A stretch of DNA of 64,000 nucleotides from Syntrophorhabdaceae bacterium (GTDB taxonomy: Bacteria; Desulfobacterota; Syntrophorhabdia; Syntrophorhabdales; Syntrophorhabdaceae). The stretch spans positions 1 through 64,000 of the forward strand of contig JAQVWF010000002.1 of assembly GCA_028698615.1 (NCBI GenBank), read 5' to 3'. Below the pieces are notes generated by a model. That model was not told the origin of the DNA and did not search any database. It was given only the letters and a program-made list of their open reading frames with translations. Within the stretch, counting starts at the first letter, position 1. Each line of letters starts with the position of its first letter. The position numbers and the translations under genes were made by a program. Of this stretch, positions 1 to 8,702 are shown piece by piece.

Positions 1-87
1 CCCCTATCTTATACCACTGCGGACGGTCATGGCAACAACAAAAAAACAGGCCCGCCGCGACGATGGCGATACGATCCCGAGGGTGTA

Positions 88-119
88 TTGCAATGTTCTT
101 GTCCGAATGCTATATTCGG
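88..119 (+). promoter_or_regulatory. Sigma-70-type promoter with overlapping palindrome
   Basis: A -35-like TTGCAA at 88-93 and a -10-like TATATT at 111-116 are 17 nt apart and about 45 nt before the lipoprotein start. The inverted repeat CCGAAT-N5-ATTCGG (103-119) covers the -10 box, which is where a repressor would bind. The promoter is inferred from spacing and similarity only, and no regulator can be named. Confidence 0.45.
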
Positions 120-160
120 TACTTGACGTTCTGCGCAGGGATTTTTCTCCAGGAGGCGCC

Positions 161-655
161 ATGAAGATCTTCGACGTAGTCCGCATCCTTACTGTTGCCT
201 GCCTTCTCCTCACCCAGTCTGGTTGCGGCGGCTCGGGAGAGGAAGGACCGGCATCCGCCGGCTCAAAGGCGGAGCCTCAGTCCCGTCAGGCAAAAGCCGG
301 AGCCTTTACGGTTCCCGAGGAAGGCACACCGGGTCAAAGGGTCAAGGAGCTCTGGGAGTCGACGGGCCCCGTGATGAAGATGGACGCACGGGCAAACCTT
401 GACGACAAGGAGTATCAGGACAGGAGGACATCCCTTTTTTCCGTCTGGGTAACGCTGCAGGGAAAGCTTTTCCTGGCTGCGGATAAGGACGAAAGGGCGC
501 AGCGCACCATCCCCGAGGTCTTGAAGTTTATCGACAATCTCTATGGTTTCCCTGGGTTCAAAGAGGAACGCCGGGTGAAGGACCGCGAGACGGCAAAGAG
601 CAATTTCGATGAACGATACAGCAAACTGGACGAACAGATGCGGGCCTTGAAATGA
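161..655 (+). CDS. Small putative lipoprotein, function unknown
   Basis: This encodes a 164-aa protein. I chose the ATG at 161 because AGGAGG lies just upstream (151-156) and a signal peptide begins there. A longer reading from 29 would put about 44 charged residues before the signal. The N-terminus has a hydrophobic stretch (VVRILTVACLLLTQ) ending in SGC, a lipobox-like site that suggests lipid attachment at the Cys. A Gly/Ser/Ala/Gln-rich linker follows, then a mostly helical charged domain of about 110 residues containing LWESTGPVMKMD and FIDNLYGFPGF. I recognise no family. It is likely exported and membrane anchored. Its neighbours on the opposite strand are also exported. Confidence 0.75.
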   Translation: MKIFDVVRILTVACLLLTQSGCGGSGEEGPASAGSKAEPQSRQAKAGAFTVPEEGTPGQRVKELWESTGPVMKMDARANLDDKEYQDRRTSLFSVWVTLQGKLFLAADKDERAQRTIPEVLKFIDNLYGFPGFKEERRVKDRETAKSNFDERYSKLDEQMRALK

Positions 656-672
656 GCGTCACAGAAAGGTCC

Positions 673-1092
673 TTACTCCACCGCCACCGTAAATCTCACC
701 GTCCGCGCTGGTTCGGCGCCCTTTTCCCATGGGCGAAGGTAATGGAAGGTCAGCTTTTCCGTTCCCGGTGATTCGGCCTTAAAGGTCAGGCGCTGCTTGC
801 CGCCGGCCCCGGGAAGATTCGTCCGGGGCGCTATATAATCGGTGCCCGTGAGTGTTACGACGCGGCCCGCGGCCTGTTTCTCCTTCCGCCAGGTGTATCC
901 TGTTGTCGCATTCGATTCGAGGATTATGGAAAAAGTCTCCCCCGGGGTCACCCGTATCGTTTGTGAAGGGTCGCTGAATTCCATGTTCCTCTCCGAAACG
1001 ATACCTGCCGGTTTCTCATTCTGGGCGCATGCGATGCCGCAAAGGGCGATGGAGACAGCAAGGACCAAAGAGAGCGCTCTCGTCATGGTCAC
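673..1092 (-). CDS. Chagasin-type cysteine protease inhibitor (I42 family)
   Basis: This 139-aa exported protein has a signal peptide (LSLVLAVSIALCGIACAQ) and one Ig-like domain. The three inhibitory loops of the chagasin/I42 family are visible: NATTGYTW (the NPTTGY loop), GAGGKQ (the GxGG loop) and RPWE. In the family these loops wedge into the active site of papain-like proteases. A Cys in the signal (GIACAQ) could make it a lipoprotein. The start overlaps the upstream cytochrome stop by 4 nt (ATGA), so the two genes are probably translationally coupled. No papain-like protease is visible in the window, so the target is unknown. Confidence 0.85.
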   Translation of the reverse strand: MTMTRALSLVLAVSIALCGIACAQNEKPAGIVSERNMEFSDPSQTIRVTPGETFSIILESNATTGYTWRKEKQAAGRVVTLTGTDYIAPRTNLPGAGGKQRLTFKAESPGTEKLTFHYLRPWEKGAEPARTVRFTVAVE

Positions 1093-1865
1093 TTCTTTTC
1101 AGTTGTTTTGCGGGAAACGTCACCAGACGTCTGTCCCCCCGCTTTCGCGCCCGTCGAAGTTTCCCCGAAGGGTATCTTCATCTGGAAATTCTTGTGGCAC
1201 TCGAGGCAGTAGGTCTTCGACGCCGCATGCGCTTTATGGCATACGGTGCAATTGATGGTGCCGAGATGGGACTTGTGGGGATTCCTGTCGGGAAAATCCC
1301 CGGGCTCCGTTTTCCCGGCAAGCTTTTCCATGTCTCCGTGGCAGCCAAGGCAGCGGTCGTTCTCGACGGAGTCACCCGGCTCGGGCAATTTTTCATGGCA
1401 GCCGGAACAGGTCACATTTTTTTTGCCGTGATGGGCGTCGAGATATTTGGAGGCGGTCCAGGAGGCAAAGACCTTTTTCATCTCATCCATGTTTTCCCGT
1501 GAAAGAACGCCGACAGGTTTTTTGGCTCCTCTTACACCGAAGGATTTGCCCGGCCGCCAGGTGTGACACACAAGACAGTCAAGTTCATTGCCCGGCTGCA
1601 TGTGAGAGAGGTGAAGTTTTGCGGAATAAGGTTTCGGTTTTGCCTTGTTCCCGGTGTCGGAAGCATGGCAGGACGTGCATGCCTTGAGGTCCTTTCCTGC
1701 AACGCGGGGATGCTTCGCCGGCAGGAGCGACGAGAAGTCACCGTGGCAGCTCGAACAGGATTGCTGCCTGGAGCCGGCGGTTTTGGTGGGTCCCGCATCT
1801 GCGACAGCGTGCAGTGATATGATCAATGCGGAGATGATCAACGCCTTCAAGAACGATCCTGCCAT
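1089..1865 (-). CDS. Seven-heme periplasmic c-type cytochrome
   Basis: This 258-aa protein has an N-terminal signal peptide (LKALIISALIISLHAVADA) and seven CxxCH heme sites: CSSCH, CTSCH, CLVCH, CSGCH, CLGCH, CTVCH and CLECH. The C-terminal half (NPHKSHLG...CTVCH...YCLECH) resembles the tetraheme domain of Shewanella-type flavocytochrome c fumarate reductase and related small tetraheme cytochromes. No flavoprotein domain follows, so it is probably an electron carrier. A promoter-like pair lies at 2011-2039, and a ribosome site GGGAGGACT precedes the ATG. It is cotranscribed with the I42 inhibitor. Its redox partners are not evident. Confidence 0.9.
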   Translation of the reverse strand: MAGSFLKALIISALIISLHAVADAGPTKTAGSRQQSCSSCHGDFSSLLPAKHPRVAGKDLKACTSCHASDTGNKAKPKPYSAKLHLSHMQPGNELDCLVCHTWRPGKSFGVRGAKKPVGVLSRENMDEMKKVFASWTASKYLDAHHGKKNVTCSGCHEKLPEPGDSVENDRCLGCHGDMEKLAGKTEPGDFPDRNPHKSHLGTINCTVCHKAHAASKTYCLECHKNFQMKIPFGETSTGAKAGGQTSGDVSRKTTEKK

Positions 1866-2010
1866 GTTTCAGTCCTCCCGCGTGCGTTATGATGGGGAAG
1901 GGGGCCAGGGATCCTGAAACCCCCGCATTGGCCTTCCCGGGATGGCACAGCCTTCCTTCGCCGCGTTGCCCCGTTGCTCTGTTATATCAATGATGGCAAC
2001 CGGTTGTATA

Positions 2011-2039
2011 TCTATACCGCGGGCATCGTTCTTATTCAA
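2011..2039 (-). promoter_or_regulatory. Putative promoter of the cytochrome/inhibitor operon
   Basis: On the minus strand, TTGAAT (2034-2039) and TATAGA (2011-2016) are 17 nt apart, about 145 nt upstream of the cytochrome start. Support is similarity to the sigma-70 consensus only. Confidence 0.35.
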
Positions 2040-2069
2040 GTTTAAACTTTCCTTGGCGTGAAGTGCAGA

Positions 2070-2090
2070 GTGTAAGGTATAAGGTGTAAT
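2070..2090. repeat. Three degenerate heptamer units (GTGTAAG-type)
   Basis: Three 7-bp units in tandem, GTGTAAG, GTATAAG and GTGTAAT, abut the terminator hairpin at 2091. They resemble in size the GTTTCAG-type heptamers found beyond several stop codons in this window. Confidence 0.5.
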
Positions 2091-2128
2091 AAAAACCCTT
2101 CCTGCCAGATAAAGCAGGAAGGGTTTTT
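2091..2128 (-). terminator. Rho-independent terminator (symmetric)
   Basis: A perfect 15-bp stem (2091-2105 pairing with 2114-2128, core CCCTTCCTGC/GCAGGAAGGG) with an 8-nt loop has A runs on one side and T runs on the other, so it can work in both directions. It lies about 30 nt past the aryl-CoA ligase stop and probably ends the minus-strand hydrogenase operon. Confidence 0.85.
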
Positions 2129-2138
2129 CACTTTTTAC

Positions 2139-2152
2139 CTGAAATCTGAAAC
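2139..2152 (-). repeat. GTTTCAG/ATTTCAG heptamer pair after a stop codon
   Basis: Read on the minus strand, two 7-bp units (GTTTCAG, ATTTCAG) begin 7 nt after the aryl-CoA ligase stop codon. The same arrangement follows the genes ending at 38814, 63726 and 63929. Confidence 0.55.
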
Positions 2153-2159
2153 CGTTCTC

Positions 2160-3740
2160 CTACCTCAGCCGGAATCGCTGGATCTTGCCGGTTGCGCTCT
2201 TCGGGAGTTCGTCGACGAATTCGATCCAACGGGGATATTTGAATTTTGCCTGCCTGTCGAGGACCCATTTCTTCAGTTCTTCCTTCAGTTCCTCGGTCTT
2301 CTCGTACCCTTCCCTCACCATGACGAAGGCCTTGGGTTTGACGAGGCCCTTCGCATCGGGTGCGCCGACGACGGCGCATTCGAAAACAGCCGGGTGCTGG
2401 CTCAGGCAGTTCTCCACTTCGATGGGAGAGACCCAGATACCGCCGACCTTGAGCATGTCGTCAGCGCGGCCGGCACACCAGTAGTAGCCTTCTTCGTCGA
2501 CGTAGTATTTGTCACCCGTGTTGACCCATTCACCCTGCATCGTGACCCGCGTCTTCTCGCGCTTGCGCCAGTACTGCTGGGCGGCACTGTCGCCCTTGAC
2601 GTGCAGCGTCCCTATCTCTCCCCTGGGGACTTCCTGACCGCTCTCGTCGACGAGTCTCAGTTCGTAGCCGGGCACGGGTTTTCCCGTGGACCCCGGCTTG
2701 ATGTCGCCGGGGCGGTTGGAGAGGAATATGTGAAGCATCTCCGTGGACCCGATGCCGTCGATGATCTCGATGCCGAAGCGTTTTTTCCAGCGCTCGAAGA
2801 TGTCCGTGGGCAGAGCCTCGCCGGCGGAAACGCATACCCGCACCGATGACAGCTCATGCTGGCTGTTGGGGTTAATCTTCTTGGTCCCCTTTTCCTTGTC
2901 CTCCCTGGCCTTGTACTCAAGCATCTGCCCGTAGAGGGTCGGCACGCCGAAGAAAATGGTGGGACGGAACTTCTCGAGATGTTTGAATACGTTCTCCGGT
3001 GAAGGCGCGTGAGCATTGAGGACAGCCGAGGCACCTACGGACATGGGGAAATACATGCCGTTGCCGAGACCGTAGGAGAAAAAGAGCCGCGCCGCCGAAA
3101 AGACGATGTCGTCCTCTGTTATGTTGAGGACACCCTTGGCGAAGGACTCGGAGGTGACCACCATGTCGTACTGGGAGTGTATGGCCCCCTTGGGCGAACC
3201 CGTTGAGCCGGAACTATAGAGCCAGAAGCCGACGTCGTCCTTCGTGGTGAACTCCGTTTTTACCGTATTGGGAGCATGGCGGTATTTCTGCTTGAAGGGG
3301 ATGTGTGCACCTCGGGTTTCGGATATCACGATGAGGTCGCGAAGGTAGAGAAGGTCGCCCTTGATCTTTGCAAGGATGGGCAGGAGCTGTTCGGAAACGA
3401 CGAGCACCTTTGCCCGGCTGTCGTTGAGGTAGTACTCGTAATCCTCGGGTGTCAGCATGGTGTTGACGGGGATGGGGACGGCGCCGATCTTCATGGCGCC
3501 CCAGAAAACGGCATAGAACTGGGGTACGTCCAGCATGATCATCAAGATCCGGTCGTCTACTGTTACGCCGACCTCGCGGAAAGCGTTGGCGGTCTTATTG
3601 GCCATTTTCTGCATGTCGTTGTAAGTGTAGTTCCGGTATTCCGTGTACACGGCCGTTTTATGGCCCCGTCCCTGGCGGACGTTGCGATCCACGAAATAAT
3701 CGGCTGCGTTGAAAAAGTCAAGTGGTGTTCCAGCTGTCAT
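2160..3740 (-). CDS. Benzoate-CoA ligase family aryl-CoA synthetase
   Basis: This 526-aa protein is a full-length adenylate-forming enzyme. It shows the AMP-binding P-loop YSSGSTGSPKG, the family stretch DGIGSTEMLHIFLSNRPGD, and the C-terminal catalytic lysine motif SATGKIQRFRLR. These match benzoate-CoA ligases, including the 4-hydroxybenzoate type, more closely than acetyl-CoA synthetases. The enzyme would activate an aromatic acid to its CoA thioester with ATP, giving AMP and PPi, the first step of anaerobic aromatic degradation. The ribosome site AGAAGGAG precedes the ATG. It lies 55 nt downstream of the phosphatase gene and may be cotranscribed with the hydrogenase operon, which would link substrate activation to electron disposal. 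Benzoate versus hydroxybenzoate cannot be decided from sequence alone. Confidence 0.88.
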   Translation of the reverse strand: MTAGTPLDFFNAADYFVDRNVRQGRGHKTAVYTEYRNYTYNDMQKMANKTANAFREVGVTVDDRILMIMLDVPQFYAVFWGAMKIGAVPIPVNTMLTPEDYEYYLNDSRAKVLVVSEQLLPILAKIKGDLLYLRDLIVISETRGAHIPFKQKYRHAPNTVKTEFTTKDDVGFWLYSSGSTGSPKGAIHSQYDMVVTSESFAKGVLNITEDDIVFSAARLFFSYGLGNGMYFPMSVGASAVLNAHAPSPENVFKHLEKFRPTIFFGVPTLYGQMLEYKAREDKEKGTKKINPNSQHELSSVRVCVSAGEALPTDIFERWKKRFGIEIIDGIGSTEMLHIFLSNRPGDIKPGSTGKPVPGYELRLVDESGQEVPRGEIGTLHVKGDSAAQQYWRKREKTRVTMQGEWVNTGDKYYVDEEGYYWCAGRADDMLKVGGIWVSPIEVENCLSQHPAVFECAVVGAPDAKGLVKPKAFVMVREGYEKTEELKEELKKWVLDRQAKFKYPRWIEFVDELPKSATGKIQRFRLR

Positions 3741-3766
3741 GTTTTCTCCTTCTGTTATATGGGGGA

Positions 3767-3782
3767 GGGCGGTGTGCCGCCC
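3767..3782 (-). other. Small GC hairpin between phosphatase and ligase genes
   Basis: GGGCGG-TGTG-CCGCCC forms a 6-bp stem in the 55-nt gap. There is no T run, so it may attenuate transcription or protect mRNA rather than terminate. Confidence 0.35.
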
Positions 3783-3795
3783 GTTTCGCGCCCCG

Positions 3796-4965
3796 CTACA
3801 AATATATGATATTCACCAGTTTCCCCATGGACTTCAGCTTCTCCGCGAGGAGCCTGACGATAAAATCTCTCGGGTATACACCCATCTGTCTGAAGACTAT
3901 ATGTTCGTGTCCCGGATTTGCTGCCGTTCCAACGAGGAAGTTGATCGTGTCAGAGGCGTGGAAGAACCTGTAGAGATCTGAAACTGATGAATCAGGCTCG
4001 AGTTTCTCGGGTGCCTCTCCCAGGATGTTGTACACCTGGTTTAGGGTGATCGCACCCTCCGTGGCATAGTCTATACCCTTTATATCATAAGATGGCGGTT
4101 TATGATAGGCGTTTGACATGTTTTTGATCTCAATGGGCACGCCGAGATTGCGGGCGACTATCTCGGCTGTGGACGATCCGCAGACGATTTTCGTTCCCTT
4201 CATTTGCATGAATTCCCCGACAACCCTGCCATCGTCAGATTTCCGGGCGGGCGGTCCCGTCAGGACGTTGAGGACCTGCGCCTCGCGGCAGAGCAGGAGG
4301 CTGCACGTGGTGTCATCCCCGTAGGTCGCCCCCGAAATGTCCCGCACATTGGCAACGATCCTCCCTGGTATGTCTCTTATCTGCGTACCCTGGACGAGGA
4401 GGCTGTTTATGAAGTCGCAGGCTCCCTGAATACCCCAGCCCATCCGGTATTGCTGGCCGAGACCGGCCTGGCTGACACCGTCGCTGACCATCACTATGCT
4501 ATCGCCGTACTCGAGCATGCAGTTGACCTCTCCCACCATCTCGAGACCCATGGGAAAGACGCGCTGCTTCGGCAGGTATGCGGCCAGCCGGTTGTTGATG
4601 AGTATGGGAGAGGGGATCTCGTAGGACATGACCGTGGCGTGGCCGCTTACGAGCACGCGACATACGGAGAAAGCGGCGAAGGGAATGTCCGTCGTGCGCG
4701 CCGCGTGCATGGTATCGACGATCTTGCGGCATGTCTCGCGCAGGGTGAAACCGAGGCGGATGAGTTCCATGAGCCGTGACGCGCACATGACGGCTGCGAC
4801 CCGGGCCTTGACGCCTGTACCGATGCCGTCGGCCACGACAACCGTGGTTGCCTCGGCCGTGCGTTCAGTGACTATGTAGTCGCCGCATATCCCGCCGGGC
4901 TTCTTCGCTACCTGGGCGTTTGATGCCTCGATGTATTTTCTCGGTTCATCGGGGATTGTTTTCAT
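3796..4965 (-). CDS. SpoIIE-type (PP2C-like) serine phosphatase
   Basis: This 389-aa protein has an N-terminal PP2C/SpoIIE phosphatase domain (about residues 20-235) with the metal-binding acidic motifs VVVADGIGTG, MVSDGVSQAG and YGDDTT. The remaining 150 residues (from about LTGPPARKSDD to the end) form a second domain that I do not recognise. It has no membrane segment, so it should be cytosolic. Its start lies inside the 3' end of the sensory hydrogenase gene (20-nt overlap), the pairing known for phosphatase-linked sensory [FeFe]-hydrogenases (group C3). The likely job is to dephosphorylate a regulatory protein in response to the H2/redox state read by the hydrogenase. The substrate is unknown, and no STAS-domain anti-anti-sigma factor is in the window. 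Confidence 0.85.
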   Translation of the reverse strand: MKTIPDEPRKYIEASNAQVAKKPGGICGDYIVTERTAEATTVVVADGIGTGVKARVAAVMCASRLMELIRLGFTLRETCRKIVDTMHAARTTDIPFAAFSVCRVLVSGHATVMSYEIPSPILINNRLAAYLPKQRVFPMGLEMVGEVNCMLEYGDSIVMVSDGVSQAGLGQQYRMGWGIQGACDFINSLLVQGTQIRDIPGRIVANVRDISGATYGDDTTCSLLLCREAQVLNVLTGPPARKSDDGRVVGEFMQMKGTKIVCGSSTAEIVARNLGVPIEIKNMSNAYHKPPSYDIKGIDYATEGAITLNQVYNILGEAPEKLEPDSSVSDLYRFFHASDTINFLVGTAANPGHEHIVFRQMGVYPRDFIVRLLAEKLKSMGKLVNIIYL

Positions 4966-6682
4966 CGCCCTCGCTCAGACTCATCAGCTTTCTCACCAGT
5001 TCCTCGCCGCGGGCGGTGCTTTCGCCCAGGAACTGGGCAATGTTCTGGGCCATTTTTATCTGGTGTTCCAGAAGTTCGTTCGCCTGTTCCACGGTTTGAG
5101 AACGGATCTCCTTGAGCTTCTTCTCATGTTCCTGCTGGCTCGTTATGTTGATGAAGATACCGACGATCTGCCTCTCCTCCTTGAGCATGTAGAAGAGCTC
5201 GCGGCACAGAAGATTATAGGGACGGTGCAGGACGGTGATGTCCAGGGTCTCCGTGACGCCCGATATGAGCTTTTCAAAGGGGGCCGGGTCCATAAGATAG
5301 GATATGTGCCTTCCCAGGATGACGTCGCTGCAGGAAAAGAACTTCTTGAATGCGGGGTTCATGCCGAGGATGTTCAGTTCGTCGTCGAGCATGAGCACGC
5401 CGTTGGGCGTGGTGCTGAAGATCTGGTCCGTGCGCCTTTCCGCAAGCCGCCTCATGTAGGGGATGCACATCTCCGGTTCCGCCATGCCGAGCGCGACGGC
5501 GATGGCCTTTTCCCGACAGCTGTCATAGCCGCAGGCGCCGCAGTTGAGCTGTTGCTCTGGATCCTGTTTCCCGGTCTGGGCGAGGATCTTCTGTATCTGC
5601 TCCTCGGTGACGCTGTCGGGGGAACTGCCGCTGTCGGCCTTACTGAATGTCGCCTTGAAGAGCTCCGCGTCCGCGGCCTCGGGCGTGACCGAGATGGCTT
5701 GCGTCTCCGTGTTGTATTCGATGATGTCGCGCCTGCGGTCGAAGAGGTTCTTGCCGGGGTCTATGCCGGGGCCGTTGATACAGCCCTGGCTGCAGAAAAG
5801 AGGTTCGATGATGGCATGTTCCGAGTTTTCCTCAATCCCGTTCAGAAGCTCCCGTACCCCCTGGATGCTGTCGACGCGCAGGAGCTTGAGATTGAGCCCG
5901 TCATCGCTGAGGCCCGCTGTCTTGATGAGGCCGCCCGGAAGGGGGTAGAGCTGTGCCTCGTGGACGGGTTTTTCGTCAAAATTACTCTCCTCGCACATGG
6001 ACAGGTCGATGCCCTTCTGAAGGAGCCAGGCGTTGAGTTCCTTGAATGTGAGCACGCAGTCCACCACGCCGGCGACCTCGGGCCGGTTCAGCTCCGATTT
6101 CTTGGCAACGCAGGGGCCGATGAAGATCACCTTTGTCTCCTTGCCGAGCTTTTCCTTGAGAAGGCGTGCATGGGCGGCCATGGGGGATAAGAGGGGCATG
6201 AGGTAGTCCACCAGTTGCGGCTGGTATTTCTCGATGTAGTTTATCAAGGCAGGGCAGGCGGTTGCTATGTGGGGCCGTGCCGGGTTTTCTTCCGCGATAC
6301 GCCGGGATTGGAGCGATATCTGGTATGCCCCGTGGGATGTCTGCCCCACGTAGCGGATGCCGAGGGCCCTCAGGGCCGAGGGAAGCCGCGAATACTGCCA
6401 CTTGTTGAAGACTGCGGCAAAGGACGGGGCGATGCTGGCCGCGACAAAATGCCCTTCATCGATAAGGCGCCGGGCCACATCGATATCGTTGCGGAATGTC
6501 TTCGCCTGCTGGGGGCATTCCCGTATGCAGGTGCCGCAGGCAATGCAGCGCTGTTCATCTACGTACGCCTGGCCGTTCTGCATGCGGATCGCTTTGACGG
6601 GACAGGCGCGCAGGCACCTGTAGCAGTCCCTGCATCGGGCGGTCAAAGTGAAGACGATCTGCGGTTTTGCTATCTCATGCAT
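4946..6682 (-). CDS. hydS: PAS-containing sensory [FeFe]-hydrogenase (HydS type)
   Basis: This 578-aa protein has two N-terminal [4Fe-4S] clusters (C17/20/23/27 and C46/49/52/56) and an H-cluster domain with L1 ATACPAL (C143), L2 GPCVAKK (C191) and L3 CSQGC (C297, C301). A further Fe-S motif CGACGYDSC (381-389) and a PAS domain (about 417-520) follow, then a coiled-coil-like tail. The cysteine that relays protons in catalytic enzymes (first Cys of TSCCP) is Ala142 here, as reported for the slow Thermotoga HydS. L3 also departs from ACPGGC. These are marks of an H2 or redox sensor rather than a bulk catalyst. It overlaps hydA by 8 nt and the phosphatase gene by 20 nt, so the three are tightly coupled. 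Confidence 0.9.
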   Translation of the reverse strand: MHEIAKPQIVFTLTARCRDCYRCLRACPVKAIRMQNGQAYVDEQRCIACGTCIRECPQQAKTFRNDIDVARRLIDEGHFVAASIAPSFAAVFNKWQYSRLPSALRALGIRYVGQTSHGAYQISLQSRRIAEENPARPHIATACPALINYIEKYQPQLVDYLMPLLSPMAAHARLLKEKLGKETKVIFIGPCVAKKSELNRPEVAGVVDCVLTFKELNAWLLQKGIDLSMCEESNFDEKPVHEAQLYPLPGGLIKTAGLSDDGLNLKLLRVDSIQGVRELLNGIEENSEHAIIEPLFCSQGCINGPGIDPGKNLFDRRRDIIEYNTETQAISVTPEAADAELFKATFSKADSGSSPDSVTEEQIQKILAQTGKQDPEQQLNCGACGYDSCREKAIAVALGMAEPEMCIPYMRRLAERRTDQIFSTTPNGVLMLDDELNILGMNPAFKKFFSCSDVILGRHISYLMDPAPFEKLISGVTETLDITVLHRPYNLLCRELFYMLKEERQIVGIFINITSQQEHEKKLKEIRSQTVEQANELLEHQIKMAQNIAQFLGESTARGEELVRKLMSLSEGDENNPR

Positions 6683-8699
6683 TCTGTCTTACCTCTTCGG
6701 CGAGGTCCACCCCCTCGCGCTTGATAGCCTCTATGGCTTTTTCTATTGTGCAGCCTTCAATGATCCTGCTCCCTACCCTTATTGTGGGCCCTTTGTCACA
6801 TTTTTCAAAGCAGAAAGACGCTTTTACGTTCACTCTGGCGCCAAGGCCCCTCAAGCGTATGTGCTCAAGGATATCGTGGAGGAGCTTCTGGGAGCCCCTG
6901 AGGAAACAGCTCGTGCCGAAGCAGATGCTGACGTCCACGCTTTTCTCGCCGCCGAAGCTTAGATTCACGTCCTCGTCGAAGATGCGCTTGCGCGTGCGAT
7001 AGCTGGTGTGGAGGAGTTCATGGGCTTTGTGGCCGCCCACGTCACCGAGGAAGGTGCCATAGAGTTCCGTGATATAGGGGTTGTCCTGGGACTTGTGGAG
7101 CTCCAGCATCCGGTCGTTCTCGTAGAGGCCTCTTGTCCTCTTTTTCCTGACCCCGGGATCGGTGAACACGGGCTGGCCCGCGCCGCCTATGCAGCCGCCG
7201 GGGCATGCCATGACCTCGACAAGGTCGTAGTGCGTCTCGCCGGAGCGTATCCTCTCGAGGACGCGCCTCGCGTTGCCGAGACCGCTCACGACGGCGAGGG
7301 AGAATTCCTTGCCCGCAACGGAGAGCTTTGCTTCGCGGATGCCCTCATCGCCACGGACGGACGTGAACTCGTAGGTGTCGTGTTTCTGTCCCGTCAACTT
7401 CTCGCTGACATAGCGCAGAACCGCCTCGCTGACACCGCCGGAATTGCCGAATATCACCCCGGCCCCTGTCTTGAAGCCGAAGGGCATGTGGAAAGATTCC
7501 GGTCCAAGCTCCTTGAAGTGGAGGCCGGCCTCCTCGATCATCCTTCCCAGTTCCTGGGTGGTGAGGACCTGGTCCACGTCCCGCACACCGTCGCTGACGA
7601 ACTCCGGTCTTTTCGCCTCGAATTTCTTGGCTGTGCAGGGCATGATGGATACGACGACGATGTCCTCGCGTTTGACATCAAGCTCACTGGAAAGCATCTC
7701 CTTGGCGAGGGCGCCGAACATCTGCTGGGGCGAGCGGCAGCTCGAGAGGTGATTGAGGAACTCCGGGTAGTACTGTTCGACGAACTTGACCCATGCCGGG
7801 CAGCACGATGTGAACTGGGGTATCCTGTCGCCGGCGGTGACGCGCTTTATGAATTCGTTGCTTTCTTCCAAAACCGTGAGGTCCGCGGTGAAGGAGGTGT
7901 CGTATATCTTATCGAAGCCCACGGCCTTCAATGCCGCAGCGATCTGTCCCGTTGTGGTGGTGCCGGGGGGAAGCCCGAACATCTCTCCGATGGCCACCCT
8001 GACGGCGGGCGCAACCTGGGCGACGACAACCTTCGAGGGATCATGAATGGCCTGCCAGACCTCCTCGACCTCCGACCGGGGGGTGAGGGCGCCGGTGGGG
8101 CAGATGCGGGCGCATTGGCCGCAATTGACGCACTCCACCTGGTCGAGCGCCTTTCCGAAAGAGGGTATGACCACCGTCTGGGCGCCCCTGTATGCGAAAT
8201 CGATGGCGCCAACCGTCTGGACCTCGGAGCAGATGCGGACGCAGTCGCCGCAGAGGACACACTTATTGGGGTCCCTGACGAGGGATGGCGATGATTCGTC
8301 GAGGGGCATCTCCTTGAGCTGGTTCTTGAAGCGTACCTTGGTGATGCCGAGGCGCCGCGCGAGTGCCTGAAGCTGGCAGGTGGTGCTCTTCTGGCAGGTG
8401 GGGCAGTTCTGGCTGTGGTTGGCCAGCAGAAGTTCCACTATGATCTTGCGCATCTTGCGTATCTCTTCCGTATTGGTGCTCACCTTCATTTCGGGGGTAG
8501 GCGGGGTGGAACAGGCGGGGACAAGGCCCATACCCTCGACCTGCACCATGCACAGCCTGCAGGCGCCGTATATGCTCAATTCCGAGTGGTAGCAGAAGGT
8601 GGGCAGGTCGATCCTGGCCTTCCTGACAAGCTCCAGGAGGTTCTGTTCGTTCTCGATGGGAATCTCTTTATTATCTATATAGACAACGGTGCCGTTCAT
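6675..8699 (-). CDS. hydA: [FeFe]-hydrogenase catalytic subunit HydA with C-terminal thioredoxin-like [2Fe-2S] domain
   Basis: This 674-aa protein contains, in order: a plant-type [2Fe-2S] (C36, C47, C50, C63), a His/Cys [4Fe-4S] (H95, C99, C102, C108), two ferredoxin clusters (C147-157, C190-200), and an H-cluster domain with L1 FTSCCPAW (C299, C300), L2 MPCTAKK (C355) and L3 ACPGGC (C499, C503). A C-terminal thioredoxin-like [2Fe-2S] domain carries C593-x4-C598 and C630-x3-C634. All catalytic cysteines are present, so it should make or consume H2 in the cytoplasm. With HydB and HydC directly upstream it forms a HydABC-type, possibly electron-bifurcating, NADH/ferredoxin complex. The extra C-terminal cluster is absent from the two plus-strand HydA proteins in this window. 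Confidence 0.95.
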   Translation of the reverse strand: MNGTVVYIDNKEIPIENEQNLLELVRKARIDLPTFCYHSELSIYGACRLCMVQVEGMGLVPACSTPPTPEMKVSTNTEEIRKMRKIIVELLLANHSQNCPTCQKSTTCQLQALARRLGITKVRFKNQLKEMPLDESSPSLVRDPNKCVLCGDCVRICSEVQTVGAIDFAYRGAQTVVIPSFGKALDQVECVNCGQCARICPTGALTPRSEVEEVWQAIHDPSKVVVAQVAPAVRVAIGEMFGLPPGTTTTGQIAAALKAVGFDKIYDTSFTADLTVLEESNEFIKRVTAGDRIPQFTSCCPAWVKFVEQYYPEFLNHLSSCRSPQQMFGALAKEMLSSELDVKREDIVVVSIMPCTAKKFEAKRPEFVSDGVRDVDQVLTTQELGRMIEEAGLHFKELGPESFHMPFGFKTGAGVIFGNSGGVSEAVLRYVSEKLTGQKHDTYEFTSVRGDEGIREAKLSVAGKEFSLAVVSGLGNARRVLERIRSGETHYDLVEVMACPGGCIGGAGQPVFTDPGVRKKRTRGLYENDRMLELHKSQDNPYITELYGTFLGDVGGHKAHELLHTSYRTRKRIFDEDVNLSFGGEKSVDVSICFGTSCFLRGSQKLLHDILEHIRLRGLGARVNVKASFCFEKCDKGPTIRVGSRIIEGCTIEKAIEAIKREGVDLAEEVRQNA

Positions 8700-8702
8700 T
8701 GC

